Assembly: GCA_038087035.1 (NCBI GenBank)
Contig: CP051187.1
Coordinates: 3,663,001 to 3,727,000 of the forward strand
Length of the DNA: 64,000 nt
Source: Gloeotrichia echinulata CP02
GTDB taxonomy: Bacteria > Cyanobacteriota > Cyanobacteriia > Cyanobacteriales > Nostocaceae
Reading direction: 5' to 3'
Within the stretch, counting starts at the first letter, position 1; the number at the start of each line of letters is the position of its first letter. The notes below the pieces were generated by a model. It worked only from the letters and a program-made list of their open reading frames with translations, was not told the origin of the DNA and searched no databases. This document shows positions 16,766 to 25,033 of the stretch, one piece after another. The position numbers and the translations under genes are program-made.

Positions 16766-18328
16766 ATGGATTTTGCTAATCTTGCATCCCAGTTAAATGC
16801 TGGAACGATTTTGCCAGAGGGAATTGTGATTCTCACCCTCTTGGGGGTTTTGATTGTTGATTTGATTTTAGGGCGTACATCCTCACGCTGGATTGGATAT
16901 CTGGCGATCGCCGGGTTACTAAGTTCGATTGTCGCCCTGTATTTTCAATGGGACAGCACTAATCCCATCTCCTTTAGCGGTGAATTTAACAGTGACGACC
17001 TCAGTATTGTCTTTCGCGGTATCATTGCTTTGTCTGCCGCTGTGACTATATTGATGTCCATTCGTTACATTGAACAGAGTGGCACCGCTTTAGCGGAATT
17101 CATCGCGATTTTGCTCACAGCTACCTTGGGAGCAATGTTTCTCTCTGGGGCTAGTGAGTTAGTGATGATTTTCATCTCACTAGAAACACTGAGTATTTCC
17201 TCTTATTTGTTGACAGGTTATACCAAGCGTGACCCACGCTCCAATGAAGCGGCGCTGAAATACTTGTTGATTGGGGCTTCGAGTACAGCGGTATTTTTAT
17301 ATGGGGTATCGCTGTTGTATGGTCTATCGGGTGGACAAACGGAACTGAGTGCGATCGCCAATGGTATCGCCACAGCTAAGGTCGGTCAATCCCTAGGCTT
17401 AGTCATAGCCCTTGTATTTGTGATTGCAGGTATTGGCTTTAAAATCTCCGCCGCACCCTTCCACCAGTGGACACCAGACGTTTATGAAGGCGCACCCACT
17501 CCAGTGATTGCCTTTTTATCTGTCGGTTCCAAAGCGGCTGGATTTGCCTTAGCGATTCGCTTACTGACCGTAGTCTTCCCCCTCGTGGCTGACGAATGGA
17601 GGTTTGTCTTTACCGCCCTCGCCGTGCTAAGTATGATCTTGGGTAACGTAGTCGCCCTCGCCCAAACCAGCATGAAACGGATGTTAGCTTATTCATCCAT
17701 TGCCCAAGCTGGGTTTGTGATGATTGGCTTGATTGCGGGTACAAATGCGGGATATTCCAGTATGATTTTTTACCTGCTGGTCTATTTGTTCATGAACCTG
17801 TGCGGCTTTACCTGTATCATTCTGTTCTCTCTACGGACGGGAACTGACCAGATTGCGGAATACTCCGGTTTGTATCAAAAAGACCCACTCCTCACCCTGG
17901 CGTTGAGCATCTCCCTGCTTTCCTTGGGTGGGATTCCCCCACTAGCGGGATTTTTCGGGAAGATTTACTTGTTCTGGGCTGGTTGGCAAGCCGGTCTTTA
18001 CTGGTTAGTCTTGTTAGGTTTAGTGACAAGTGTCGTCTCCATCTACTACTACATTCGTGTAGTCAAAATGATGGTCGTCAAAGAACCTCAAGAAATGTCG
18101 GAAGTGGTGCAAAATTATCCCGACATCAATTGGAATTTGCCTGGGTTTAGACCTTTGCAAGTTGGGCTAATTGTGACCTTAATTGCCACTTCTATCGCGG
18201 GTATTTTGTCAAATCCGCTGTTTACCCTGGTAAATAATTCCGTTGCCCATACTCCAATTTTACAAGCAACAAAAATTGTGAGTACTCAGGCTAGCGTGAT
18301 TACCACAAAACTGCCAGAACAATTGTAG
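16766..18328 (+). CDS. ndhB: NAD(P)H-quinone oxidoreductase subunit 2 (NdhB)
   Basis: NdhB is a core antiporter-like membrane subunit of cyanobacterial NDH-1, which serves respiration, cyclic electron flow and CO2 uptake. The 520-residue protein is fully hydrophobic with about 14 membrane helices. Family motifs include MFISLETLSISSYLLTGY, KISAAPFHQWTPDVYEGAP with the conserved proton-channel Lys, and SLGGIPPLAGFFGK. The length is normal. It is monocistronic and converges with the encapsulin genes across a terminator hairpin at 18356. Confidence 0.97.
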   Translation: MDFANLASQLNAGTILPEGIVILTLLGVLIVDLILGRTSSRWIGYLAIAGLLSSIVALYFQWDSTNPISFSGEFNSDDLSIVFRGIIALSAAVTILMSIRYIEQSGTALAEFIAILLTATLGAMFLSGASELVMIFISLETLSISSYLLTGYTKRDPRSNEAALKYLLIGASSTAVFLYGVSLLYGLSGGQTELSAIANGIATAKVGQSLGLVIALVFVIAGIGFKISAAPFHQWTPDVYEGAPTPVIAFLSVGSKAAGFALAIRLLTVVFPLVADEWRFVFTALAVLSMILGNVVALAQTSMKRMLAYSSIAQAGFVMIGLIAGTNAGYSSMIFYLLVYLFMNLCGFTCIILFSLRTGTDQIAEYSGLYQKDPLLTLALSISLLSLGGIPPLAGFFGKIYLFWAGWQAGLYWLVLLGLVTSVVSIYYYIRVVKMMVVKEPQEMSEVVQNYPDINWNLPGFRPLQVGLIVTLIATSIAGILSNPLFTLVNNSVAHTPILQATKIVSTQASVITTKLPEQL

Positions 18329-18355
18329 GCTTAATCGCCAACTTGATCAATGTCT

Positions 18356-18388
18356 AGGGGTACGGCTAATAACCGTGCCCCTGATTTT
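18356..18388. terminator. Bidirectional terminator hairpin between ndhB and the encapsulin gene
   Basis: A 10-bp stem AGGGGTACGG / CCGTGCCCCT with a 7-base loop is followed by GATTTT. It lies between the convergent stops of ndhB (18328) and the shell-protein gene (18396). Confidence 0.65.
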
Positions 18389-18395
18389 CTCCCCC

Positions 18396-19802
18396 TCAAC
18401 GGCCGATTTCTACATCTTCGAGAATACCGAGTGCATCCGGGACAAGGACGGCTGCGGAGTAATAGGCGGTGACGAGGTAGGACATGATCGCCTTTTCACT
18501 AATACCCATAAATCGCACAGACAAGCTGGGTTGGTATTCGTCGGGGATACCAGTTTGGTGTAGCCCAATCACGCCTTGGTCTTCCACACCGGTGCGGAGT
18601 GCAAGGATAGAACTAGTCTGGTTTCTAGTAATCGGGATTTTGTTACAAGGAAGAATAGGTACATTGCGCCAGGTGATTACCTTACTCCCATCCATGTCAA
18701 TGCTTTCTGTGGAGATACCCAAACGGTTACACTCCCGACCGAAGGCTGCAATAGTGCGAGGATGAGCCAGAAAAAACTTCGTCTTGCGCCGACGGGTAAT
18801 CAGTTCATCAAGGTCATCGGGAGTGGGGCGACCGCTGCGGCTGTAGATACGCTGTTTGAGGTCAGCATTGTGCAGCAACCCAAATTCGCGATTGTTGATC
18901 AACTCATGTTCTTGACGTTCCCGCAAAGCCTCTATCGTCAGCCGCAATTGTTGTTCCGTCTGGTTGTACGGTTCATTGTACAGATCCGCAACGCGAGTAT
19001 TTACCCGCAACATAGTCTGAGCAATGCTCAACTCATATTCCCGGGGTGAGAGTTCGTAGTCAACAAATGTTCCCGGTAACGTCGTCTCTGTGCTATGATT
19101 AGAGGAAAAGGCGATTAAAGCTTCACCGTACTTGTTTTGTGGTTGTGCGGCGCGATTCCTCAACTCCTCAAGGTGAGCCTGCAAAGTCTGCGACCGGTTG
19201 AGCAGTTCCCGAAACGCCTGCTGTGGTAGCGCCAATACCGTGGTTCGGGTCACAGCCTGGATGGTGAATTTCCAAGTTCCTTCTGGCTCCACCAACGCCT
19301 GATCACCGAAATGGTCGCCGTCCGCCAGCATATCCAACAGAGGCTGCTGGTCATATTTGCCAATACCAATCTTGTTCACCTTGCCATGAGCAATTAAGAA
19401 TAGCCGCTCGGCTGGTTGACCTGATTGGACTATAATATCACCAGGTGCGAACTCTTGTTGCACAAACCGACCCGCCAAGGCGCTTAACACCTCAGTGTCC
19501 TCAAACCCTCGCAGCAATGGTAACTCACAAAGTTCTTGGGGAATTACCTGTACCGTCGTTCCGGTGTTGGTGAAAGTAACTCGCCCATCACCCACGGTAT
19601 AGGTCAAGCGACGGTTTAGCTGATAGGTGCCACCCTGCGTCTGCACCCACGGCAACATCTTCAACAACCACCGTGAGGTAATTTCCTGCATCTGTGGTGC
19701 AGATTTGGTGGTCGTGGACAAATTTCGGGCAGCATCTTTACTCAAACTCAGTTGAGGTTGTCTGCTCTCAACATCCAAACCCGAATCATTAGAATACGTC
19801 AT
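18396..19802 (-). CDS. Family 2B encapsulin shell protein with cyclic-nucleotide-binding-like domain (copy 2)
   Basis: The 468-residue protein has the family 2B layout: an HK97-like N-terminal segment (about 30-85, EITSRWLLKMLPWVQ), an inserted CRP-like cyclic-nucleotide-binding fold (about 90-205: LLRGFEDTEVLSALAG, LADGDHFGD), and the rest of the HK97 shell fold (about 240-468: SPREYELSIAQTMLRVNTRV, LAHPRTIAAFGRECNRLG, RTGVEDQGVIGLHQTGIPDE, AYYSAAVLVPDALGILED). Many databases label it simply as a cyclic-nucleotide-binding protein. The phosphate-binding cassette is not canonical: FGDQAL replaces FGEL-A-L and no Arg-Ala/Ser follows, so cAMP binding is doubtful. It is about 70 percent similar by eye to the copy at 20444-21868 and lies downstream of geosmin synthase on the same strand. 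It would form the shell around the enzyme. Confidence 0.88.
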   Translation of the reverse strand: MTYSNDSGLDVESRQPQLSLSKDAARNLSTTTKSAPQMQEITSRWLLKMLPWVQTQGGTYQLNRRLTYTVGDGRVTFTNTGTTVQVIPQELCELPLLRGFEDTEVLSALAGRFVQQEFAPGDIIVQSGQPAERLFLIAHGKVNKIGIGKYDQQPLLDMLADGDHFGDQALVEPEGTWKFTIQAVTRTTVLALPQQAFRELLNRSQTLQAHLEELRNRAAQPQNKYGEALIAFSSNHSTETTLPGTFVDYELSPREYELSIAQTMLRVNTRVADLYNEPYNQTEQQLRLTIEALRERQEHELINNREFGLLHNADLKQRIYSRSGRPTPDDLDELITRRRKTKFFLAHPRTIAAFGRECNRLGISTESIDMDGSKVITWRNVPILPCNKIPITRNQTSSILALRTGVEDQGVIGLHQTGIPDEYQPSLSVRFMGISEKAIMSYLVTAYYSAAVLVPDALGILEDVEIGR

Positions 19803-20045
19803 AGAACCTCGCGGTAAGTGGGAAACTCAGTGTCTTTAGACCGCTCGTGGGAAACGACTCTTTACAGCAGTTTTCATCTATTTAGACCACAAGCTGATAT
19901 TTGTATTTCTTTCTTCCTTCCCTACGGGACGCTCCGCGAATGCGCCTTCTCTGCGAGACGCTCCGCGAATGCGCCTTCCCTACGGGACGCTGCGCGAATG
20001 CGTGAGATATAAAGATGTGGTTCATTTACCGAAAGCTTGGGTCTA

Positions 20046-20195
20046 GAGCCGCCGTTCTTCTAGGACGGCTTTTTGGTAAAATAGTGGCAACAGGCAGGGC
20101 ATTGTCTGTCGGGCTAGGTGATGTAAGACGGGCTATGCCTGCTATTGCTGTTTGAATCCAGAATCCCTGAACTTTCAGATCAGGGAGTATGTCAA
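20046..20195 (+). mobile_element. tnpB-less IS200/IS605-like relic
   Basis: The left part has a GCCGCCGTTCTTCTAGGACGG hairpin followed by CTTTTTGGTAAAATAGTGG. The right part has GAATCCCTGA...TCAGGGAG followed by TATGTCAA, the same end form as the complete element at 4793 (hairpin followed by GTGTCAA). Bases about 20113-20195 resemble 50746-50830. There is no coding sequence. Confidence 0.55.
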
Positions 20196-20218
20196 TAAAA
20201 ATGCCTGATCCAATAGGT

Positions 20219-20415
20219 GAGAGGTTAAGACTATAACCATTTTGTCAATGAGTAATTATACCAATTTAAACAAAGAATGCGACAGATAGATTGGGTAGGG
20301 GCGCAAGGCCTTGCGCCCCTACAGATTATCGATTTATGGCAAAGATTTTTTGAATTGGTATTACGCCCAATTTTCTACGTAATTACTCATTGACAAAAAT
20401 CATTCACCTTAACCT
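20219..20415. repeat. Nested palindromic element
   Basis: The outer arms share TTTTGTCAATGAGTAATTA (20239-20257) with the inverse at about 20380-20399. Inside sits an ATACCAATTT...AATTGGTAT element (20258-20361), which itself contains the palindrome GGGGCGCAAGGCCTTGCGCC at 20297. The inner element has a second copy at 57399-57650. The structure is one palindromic repeat inserted in another. Confidence 0.75.
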
Positions 20416-20443
20416 CTGATGAATCTGATGAATAAATATTTAA

Positions 20444-21868
20444 CTAACGCCCAATTTCGACATCTTCAAGAATGCCAAGTGCGTCAGGAACAAGGACAGC
20501 TGCGGAGTAGTAGGCGGTGACGAGGTAGGAGATGATCGCCTGTTCGGTGATGCCCATGAAGCGGACAGATAGGCTAGGTTGGTATTCATCGGGGATACCA
20601 GTTTGATGTAAACCGATTACCCCTTGTTTTTCTAGACCAGTGCGGAGCAAGAGAATAGAACTAGTGCGATTATTGGTGATGGGTATCTTATTGCAGGGGA
20701 AAATTGGTACACCGCGCCAAGCTGTGACCTGAGCGCCGTTAATATCTACGCTGGTAGGATAGACACCCACGCGGTTGGCTTCCCGACCGAAAGCAGCGAT
20801 TGTCCGGGGGTGAGCCAGGAAGAATGCCGGTTCTTTCCATATCGTCGCTAGCAATTCGTCTAGGTCATCGGGGGTAGGTGCGCCACCACGGCTGTAGATG
20901 CGGTGTTTGAGGTCGGCGTTGTGCAGCAACCCGAATTCGCGGTTGTTGATCAACTCGTGTTCTTGACGTTCCCGCAATGCTTCGACAGTCAGCCGCAATT
21001 GTTCTTCCGTCTGATTGTAGGGTTCGTTGTAGAGATCGGCGACCCGGGTACTCACGCGCAACACGGTTTGGGCGAGGCTCAACTCATATTCCCTGGGTGA
21101 GAGATCGTAATCAACGAAGGTTCCCGCCAATGCAGTCTCTTGGGGATGATCAGTTGTCAGCTCAATCGCGGCTTCACCTTGGGCATTCTGTGGCTGGCTC
21201 AGGCGATCGCGAAACTGTTCAACATGAGTTCGCAACGCTTCGGACTGAGCGATCAGCCCTTCAAACACCTGTTGGGGTAGCGATAAGACTATGGTTCTGG
21301 TAATCGCCTTGAACGTGTATTGCCAGGTGTCCTCGGACTGCACCACAGTTTCATCGCCGAAATGGTCGCCGTCGGCCAGCACATCCAACACGATTTGCTC
21401 GTCATACTTGCCAACACCAATCTTATTCACTTTACCATGAGCAATCAGGATGATGCGATCAGCCGGTTGACCAATTTCGACAATCACATCATCTGGGGCG
21501 AACTCCTGCTGCACAAACTGGTTTGCCAACGAGGTCAATACTTGCGTGTCTTCAAACCCTCTGAGCAATGGTAACTCAGTCAGTTCCTGGGGAATCACCT
21601 GCACCGTCGCTCCGACGTTGGTGAAACTGATCCGCCCATCACCCACGGTATAAGTAAACCGTCGGTTGACGCGATATACGCCACCCTTGGTTTGCACCCA
21701 CGGTAACAGTCTTAACAACCACCGCGATGTAATTTCCTGCATCTGCGGTGCAGATTTGGTCGTCGTCGCCAAATTTTTGGCAGCCCCTGTACTCAAACTC
21801 AACTGGGGCTGCTGACCTTCAACATTCACATTGGAATCACTAGAATAAGTCACAACTTCATCCTCCAA
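20444..21868 (-). CDS. Family 2B encapsulin shell protein with cyclic-nucleotide-binding-like domain (copy 1)
   Basis: The 474-residue paralogue of 18396-19802 has the same three-part build: HK97-like N-segment (EITSRWLLRLLPWVQ near 40), inserted CRP-like domain (LLRGFEDTQVLTSLAN to LSLPQQVFEGL, about 97-210) and HK97 C-part (YDLSPREYELSLAQTVLRV, AYYSAAVLVPDALGILED). Here too the phosphate-binding cassette is altered (FGDETVVQSEDTW). The two copies are most alike in the shell core and differ most in the inserted domain and the linker at 210-245, as expected for subunits of a mixed shell. It follows geoA by 184 bases. Family 2B shells in actinobacteria are known to enclose terpene cyclases such as 2-methylisoborneol synthase; a geosmin cargo here is an inference from gene order. 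Confidence 0.9.
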   Translation of the reverse strand: MEDEVVTYSSDSNVNVEGQQPQLSLSTGAAKNLATTTKSAPQMQEITSRWLLRLLPWVQTKGGVYRVNRRFTYTVGDGRISFTNVGATVQVIPQELTELPLLRGFEDTQVLTSLANQFVQQEFAPDDVIVEIGQPADRIILIAHGKVNKIGVGKYDEQIVLDVLADGDHFGDETVVQSEDTWQYTFKAITRTIVLSLPQQVFEGLIAQSEALRTHVEQFRDRLSQPQNAQGEAAIELTTDHPQETALAGTFVDYDLSPREYELSLAQTVLRVSTRVADLYNEPYNQTEEQLRLTVEALRERQEHELINNREFGLLHNADLKHRIYSRGGAPTPDDLDELLATIWKEPAFFLAHPRTIAAFGREANRVGVYPTSVDINGAQVTAWRGVPIFPCNKIPITNNRTSSILLLRTGLEKQGVIGLHQTGIPDEYQPSLSVRFMGITEQAIISYLVTAYYSAAVLVPDALGILEDVEIGR

Positions 21869-21914
21869 GTTCTAGTTAGTAAGAAACCGATCTCAAATGA
21901 ATTACTAATTTGTG

Positions 21915-22055
21915 TAATTGGTAATTCGTAATTCGTAATTAAAACGCAGAACAACTCAATTGATTCCTTGCTCTGAGCCACTTAGCTTGCTTATAAAACT
22001 TGCTAAGGATAGGTTCCGGGTTAATTACGAATTACGAATTATCAATTACCAATTA
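21915..22055. repeat. Palindromic repeat with AATTCGT arms between geoA and the encapsulin gene
   Basis: The left arm TAATTGGTAATTCGTAATTC (21915-21934) is matched in inverse by GAATTACGAATTATCAATTA (22029-22048). The right arm touches the geoA stop codon. In an RNA across the junction it would form a long hairpin that could weaken read-through from geoA into the shell genes. Confidence 0.75.
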
Positions 22056-24578
22056 TTCTGACCCTAGATCCCCTGCACCGATCAACGAGCTGATACGTGC
22101 AGTCGAGGTGCCCAGCCCTGTGGGACCACCAAGGAACTGTTTTGACGAAATAATTGACTCAGCCTTGTCGGTCGGTATGGACTGAATGCTGTCCTCACCA
22201 GTCTTAGATATAGATGGCGTGCCAATCTTTGCTGCTGAAGTACCTAGCCCATTGAGGACACCAATTAACTGTTTTGACAAAATAGCCTTCTCGGTGGGTA
22301 TGGATTGAATGCTTCTCTCATCAGTCTTAGATGATGGCGTGCCAATCTTTGCCGCCGAACTACCTAGCCCATTGAGGACACCAACCAACTGTTTTTGTAC
22401 TTCTGCGGGGGCTGAGGAGTCTAACGCTGTAGGGAGATTGAACAGGTTCCTGGGGCTTGGATCGCGTCCAAATTCAGATTCTTTATAGTAACTAGTTCCC
22501 AACTGCCATTTGAGGAAGCCACACATCAAGAACTGTAGTTGTTCGACATATCCAAATAGCTTCTGGCGATCACTTGTGTCTAGGTTGAAGTCCTCACAGA
22601 GGACTGGTAATTCGGTAGCGACGATGTGTTCAAACTCACGCACCCGTGCCGTAATCAGGTTGTTGACAACCTCAACAGCTTGCGCTAAGTCGCAGTCAAG
22701 AAAATGCTGAGTGACCAACACGCCATTGGAAAGTAGCCCTTCGGATTCAATTTCTTTTTGATAGGAAATGATGTCGTTGGTTAAACCAAAAACATCGCCA
22801 GCCGCGTTGTACAGGCTACGTATAGGTGGAGTGTCATAAAGTTCAGGGGGTGTTTTGTCGCTGTTGTTCAACAGCACCAAGAAGTCAAAACCTATTGTCT
22901 TAATGCGTGTCTCTATGTAATCGATTGGGTCTGGGATGCGATTCTGTATCTGGTTGTCGAGTTGCCACACCCAACTTTCAAATGTTTCTGTTAGGGCGCA
23001 ACGCACCTGCTGCTTTGTGTCAGCAGTCAGAGAACCAGCCATGCTCTGCCATAGATCAGCCAAGCCACGTTCGCATGGATCGGCTGGCAGCAGAAGAGGG
23101 GCAGAATCGCTAGATATCAATGCCAACAGTCGAGCAAGGAACACTCTTCCCCCTACTATGTCACGGGTAGCTAAGTAGCGTGCCTCAAAGTAACCATCGA
23201 GATAGAAACCCCAAACATTGCATTTTGTCATCACATCGTACACCGCAGTGGGAGCTTTCGGATAAATTAATGCACAATCCAACGCCGTATCAAGAGCATC
23301 AAACTTACGTTCATCCCAAAAACTGATACCAGGAATCCCTATCATTCCCATTTCGTAAGCCCATTGCTTAGAAGTCCGTCGCCCTTCATCCAGGTGAGGA
23401 TTCAGCCCTGTAGAAAACGGCATATAAAACTCTGGTAGGGTAATTGCCCCCACAGTCTGGAAAGGAACGTAATTATAGGTTCTTACCCTTAATCCCATCG
23501 CAGATGGCGATAAGCCAGCACGCGCCAGGGCAGTATTTAAACGCTTAGTGACAAGTTGTGCCTCATCTTGCTCCGATTCGCCTGGTAGGTATCGGCCACC
23601 AGGTCGGGTTTCCCACTCCAAATCCCCAGCCATCCAGTCTCGGAGTGCCTTGACATAGAGCAACACTCGCTGACGCGCCGCACCATCCAGCCCATACTCA
23701 TCCAACAGTGGAGGGAGTTCCATCGTCATAGTATGCTCGAACTGGTACAGTCGTGAGGTCACGAGGTCATTGACGAAGTTCACAGCTTCCTGTATTTTGG
23801 TATTTAGGAAGTGTTCCGCCACGATTACACAGTTATTGATCCTGCCTTCATCGATGTCCTTCTGGTAGGAAATGATGTCGTTACGTAGACCTACGGTGTC
23901 ACAGAAGATGTCGTTTAGCACCCGGATAGGCCGCTTATCGTAGATCTCTGGTGGAATCTCCGCCGCCAGGGAGTGTTCGACTAAATCCGCAGACCAAATC
24001 ATCCCGCTGATTATACGGCGTATCTTGATGTACTCAACTGGATCAAGAATTCGTTCCTGGTTCTTGTTTTTGTTAAACAGCTCTCGCAAGCTGGCCTCAG
24101 ACATGATTTGTATGTGTTCTACAAATCGCTGTCGCCAATGCACAGACATAGTAGGCGCGGTACGAGGCCACAAATCAACTAGGGCAAACTCCGTCGGGTT
24201 CTGGGGTTCTGGTATGGGTGTGTCTAGAACGGTGGGCATAAAGGACAGCAGTCGAGAGAGATATGCCTTAGCCTCTCCTAGATCCTTGTTTCCCACCTCA
24301 AAGGCTTGAGCGAAGTAGTCATCTACAAACCATCCCCAAATATACCAATCAGTGATCAAGTCCAACTCAGGAGCAGGTGCATCTGGGTGAGTGGCTGCAG
24401 CAAAAGCGGCGAAATCCATCTTATCAAAAGTTTTCTCATCCCATACTGCATCGTCGTCCGATCCGAGGATACCCACCTTATATGCCCACTCCTTGCTGTG
24501 TAGGCGCGCACCCTCTAGGTTGGGGTTTACGCGGGCTGGCCATGGCATATAAAAATCCGGTAATTCAAAAGGTAGCAT
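22053..24578 (-). CDS. geoA: Geosmin synthase (bifunctional sesquiterpene cyclase) with repeated C-terminal tail
   Basis: This cytoplasmic enzyme turns farnesyl diphosphate into germacradienol (N-terminal domain) and then geosmin (C-terminal domain) with Mg2+. The N-domain (about 1-330) starts PFELPDFYMPWPARVNPNL and shows the acid motif VDDYFAQ (about 90) and the NSE/DTE motif NDIISYQKDIDEG. The C-domain (about 375-715) repeats the plan (LPEFYMPFSTGLNPHL, LDGYFEARY, NDIISYQKEIESEG). At 841 residues it is longer than the usual 725-770. The surplus is a tail at about 730-841 with two near-identical units (QLVGVLNGLGSSAAKIGTPS, QLIGVLNGLGTSAAKIGTPS) and a third variant, QFLGGPTGLGTSTARI. The tail is a candidate targeting segment for the two shell proteins encoded downstream. 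No frameshift is seen. Confidence 0.96.
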   Translation of the reverse strand: MLPFELPDFYMPWPARVNPNLEGARLHSKEWAYKVGILGSDDDAVWDEKTFDKMDFAAFAAATHPDAPAPELDLITDWYIWGWFVDDYFAQAFEVGNKDLGEAKAYLSRLLSFMPTVLDTPIPEPQNPTEFALVDLWPRTAPTMSVHWRQRFVEHIQIMSEASLRELFNKNKNQERILDPVEYIKIRRIISGMIWSADLVEHSLAAEIPPEIYDKRPIRVLNDIFCDTVGLRNDIISYQKDIDEGRINNCVIVAEHFLNTKIQEAVNFVNDLVTSRLYQFEHTMTMELPPLLDEYGLDGAARQRVLLYVKALRDWMAGDLEWETRPGGRYLPGESEQDEAQLVTKRLNTALARAGLSPSAMGLRVRTYNYVPFQTVGAITLPEFYMPFSTGLNPHLDEGRRTSKQWAYEMGMIGIPGISFWDERKFDALDTALDCALIYPKAPTAVYDVMTKCNVWGFYLDGYFEARYLATRDIVGGRVFLARLLALISSDSAPLLLPADPCERGLADLWQSMAGSLTADTKQQVRCALTETFESWVWQLDNQIQNRIPDPIDYIETRIKTIGFDFLVLLNNSDKTPPELYDTPPIRSLYNAAGDVFGLTNDIISYQKEIESEGLLSNGVLVTQHFLDCDLAQAVEVVNNLITARVREFEHIVATELPVLCEDFNLDTSDRQKLFGYVEQLQFLMCGFLKWQLGTSYYKESEFGRDPSPRNLFNLPTALDSSAPAEVQKQLVGVLNGLGSSAAKIGTPSSKTDERSIQSIPTEKAILSKQLIGVLNGLGTSAAKIGTPSISKTGEDSIQSIPTDKAESIISSKQFLGGPTGLGTSTARISSLIGAGDLGSE
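22056..22391 (-). repeat. Three-unit repeat encoding the geosmin synthase C-terminal tail
   Basis: Two units of 40 and 44 codons share long identical DNA stretches (for example GTGCCAATCTTTGC and CCTAGCCCATTGAGGACACC). The third unit of 28 codons is diverged. All units keep the frame. The core motif G-L-G-(S/T)-S-(A/T)-A-(K/R)-I occurs in all three. Confidence 0.9.
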
Positions 24579-24590
24579 ATTTTATATCTA

Positions 24591-24749
24591 TTACTCCCGA
24601 ATTTTCTCGCTGCGTTGCTGAGGCTCGTCTTGGGCTTCCTCTTCTGAGCCAAGTGCCCATGCCTTGGAATGCACTCGCGCTGCTTCCAGGTTTGGGTTGA
24701 GCCGCGCCGGCCAAGGCATGTAAAAGTCCGGCAGTTCAAACGGTTGCAT
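24591..24749 (-). CDS. 52-aa ORF copying the geosmin synthase N-terminus
   Basis: The ATG at 24747-24749 is preceded by AGAAGG on the minus strand. The first 32 residues (MQPFELPDFYMPWPARLNPN and LEAARVHSKAWA) are nearly the same as geoA residues 1-33. The frame then leaves the family (LGSEEEAQDEPQQRSEKIRE) and stops 12 bases before the geoA ATG. It is either the stub of a second geosmin synthase gene, whose body was lost, or a short upstream ORF that affects geoA translation. Translation of this ORF would end immediately before geoA. Confidence 0.7.
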   Translation of the reverse strand: MQPFELPDFYMPWPARLNPNLEAARVHSKAWALGSEEEAQDEPQQRSEKIRE

Positions 24750-24793
24750 GATCTGCGTGTCACCTTCTCTGAGGTCTGTGTTTTTTGAAGCAT

Positions 24794-25033
24794 GACAACT
24801 TAACCATCAGCTATAAGCTTACAGGATGATTAATCAATTATTTATTATTTGATTCATCAGTATATTAAAATAATATCATTTGTTAAATAAAATTAACTTA
24901 TAATTAAGGGTTTTCAACCCAGGTCGGTGGGTAAAGTCTTGTGTAGACGCGGTTTCTAACCGCCAATGTGAGTAGTAAATTAGACTTTTCAAACATCCTT
25001 TTAGACTTCAGCCATAGGCAAGTCTGAGTAGTT
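24794..25033. other. geoA upstream region and dispersed repeat
   Basis: Bases 24820-24900 are AT-rich with several TAATAT/TAAAAT -10-like boxes and are the likely geoA promoter region; no specific operator is identified. Bases 24905-25003 are a dispersed repeat (GGGTTTTCAACCCAGGTCGG, GTGTAGACGCGGTTTCTAAC, AATGTGAGTAGTAAATTAGA), with a second copy at 42854-42976. Confidence 0.55.

Larger units (their letters stand above)
19803..20443. other. Gene-free stretch between the two encapsulin genes, filled with repeats
   Basis: It contains an AAACTCAGTGTCTTTAGACC motif (19827-19846), CTCTGCGAGACGCTCCGCG-type repeats (19922-19997), a tnpB-less IS relic (20046-20195) and a nested palindrome (20219-20415). 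These probably inserted between two genes that were once closer. No promoter or ORF is supported. Confidence 0.7.

Noticed and set aside
18396..21868. CRP-type transcription factors
   Set aside because: The CRP-like domain is inserted, not N-terminal, and no helix-turn-helix follows. The C-terminal 230 residues match an HK97-like shell protein.
22053..24578. 2-methylisoborneol synthase or an ordinary single-domain terpene cyclase
   Set aside because: Two complete cyclase domains, each with its own metal motifs and the PDFYMPWP / PEFYMPF openings, are specific to geosmin synthase. No methyltransferase gene is adjacent.
24527..24793. Cys/Arg-rich 88-residue ORF over the geoA start
   Set aside because: It is another frame of the N-terminal copy and of geoA itself. 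The family-like frame is 24591-24749.
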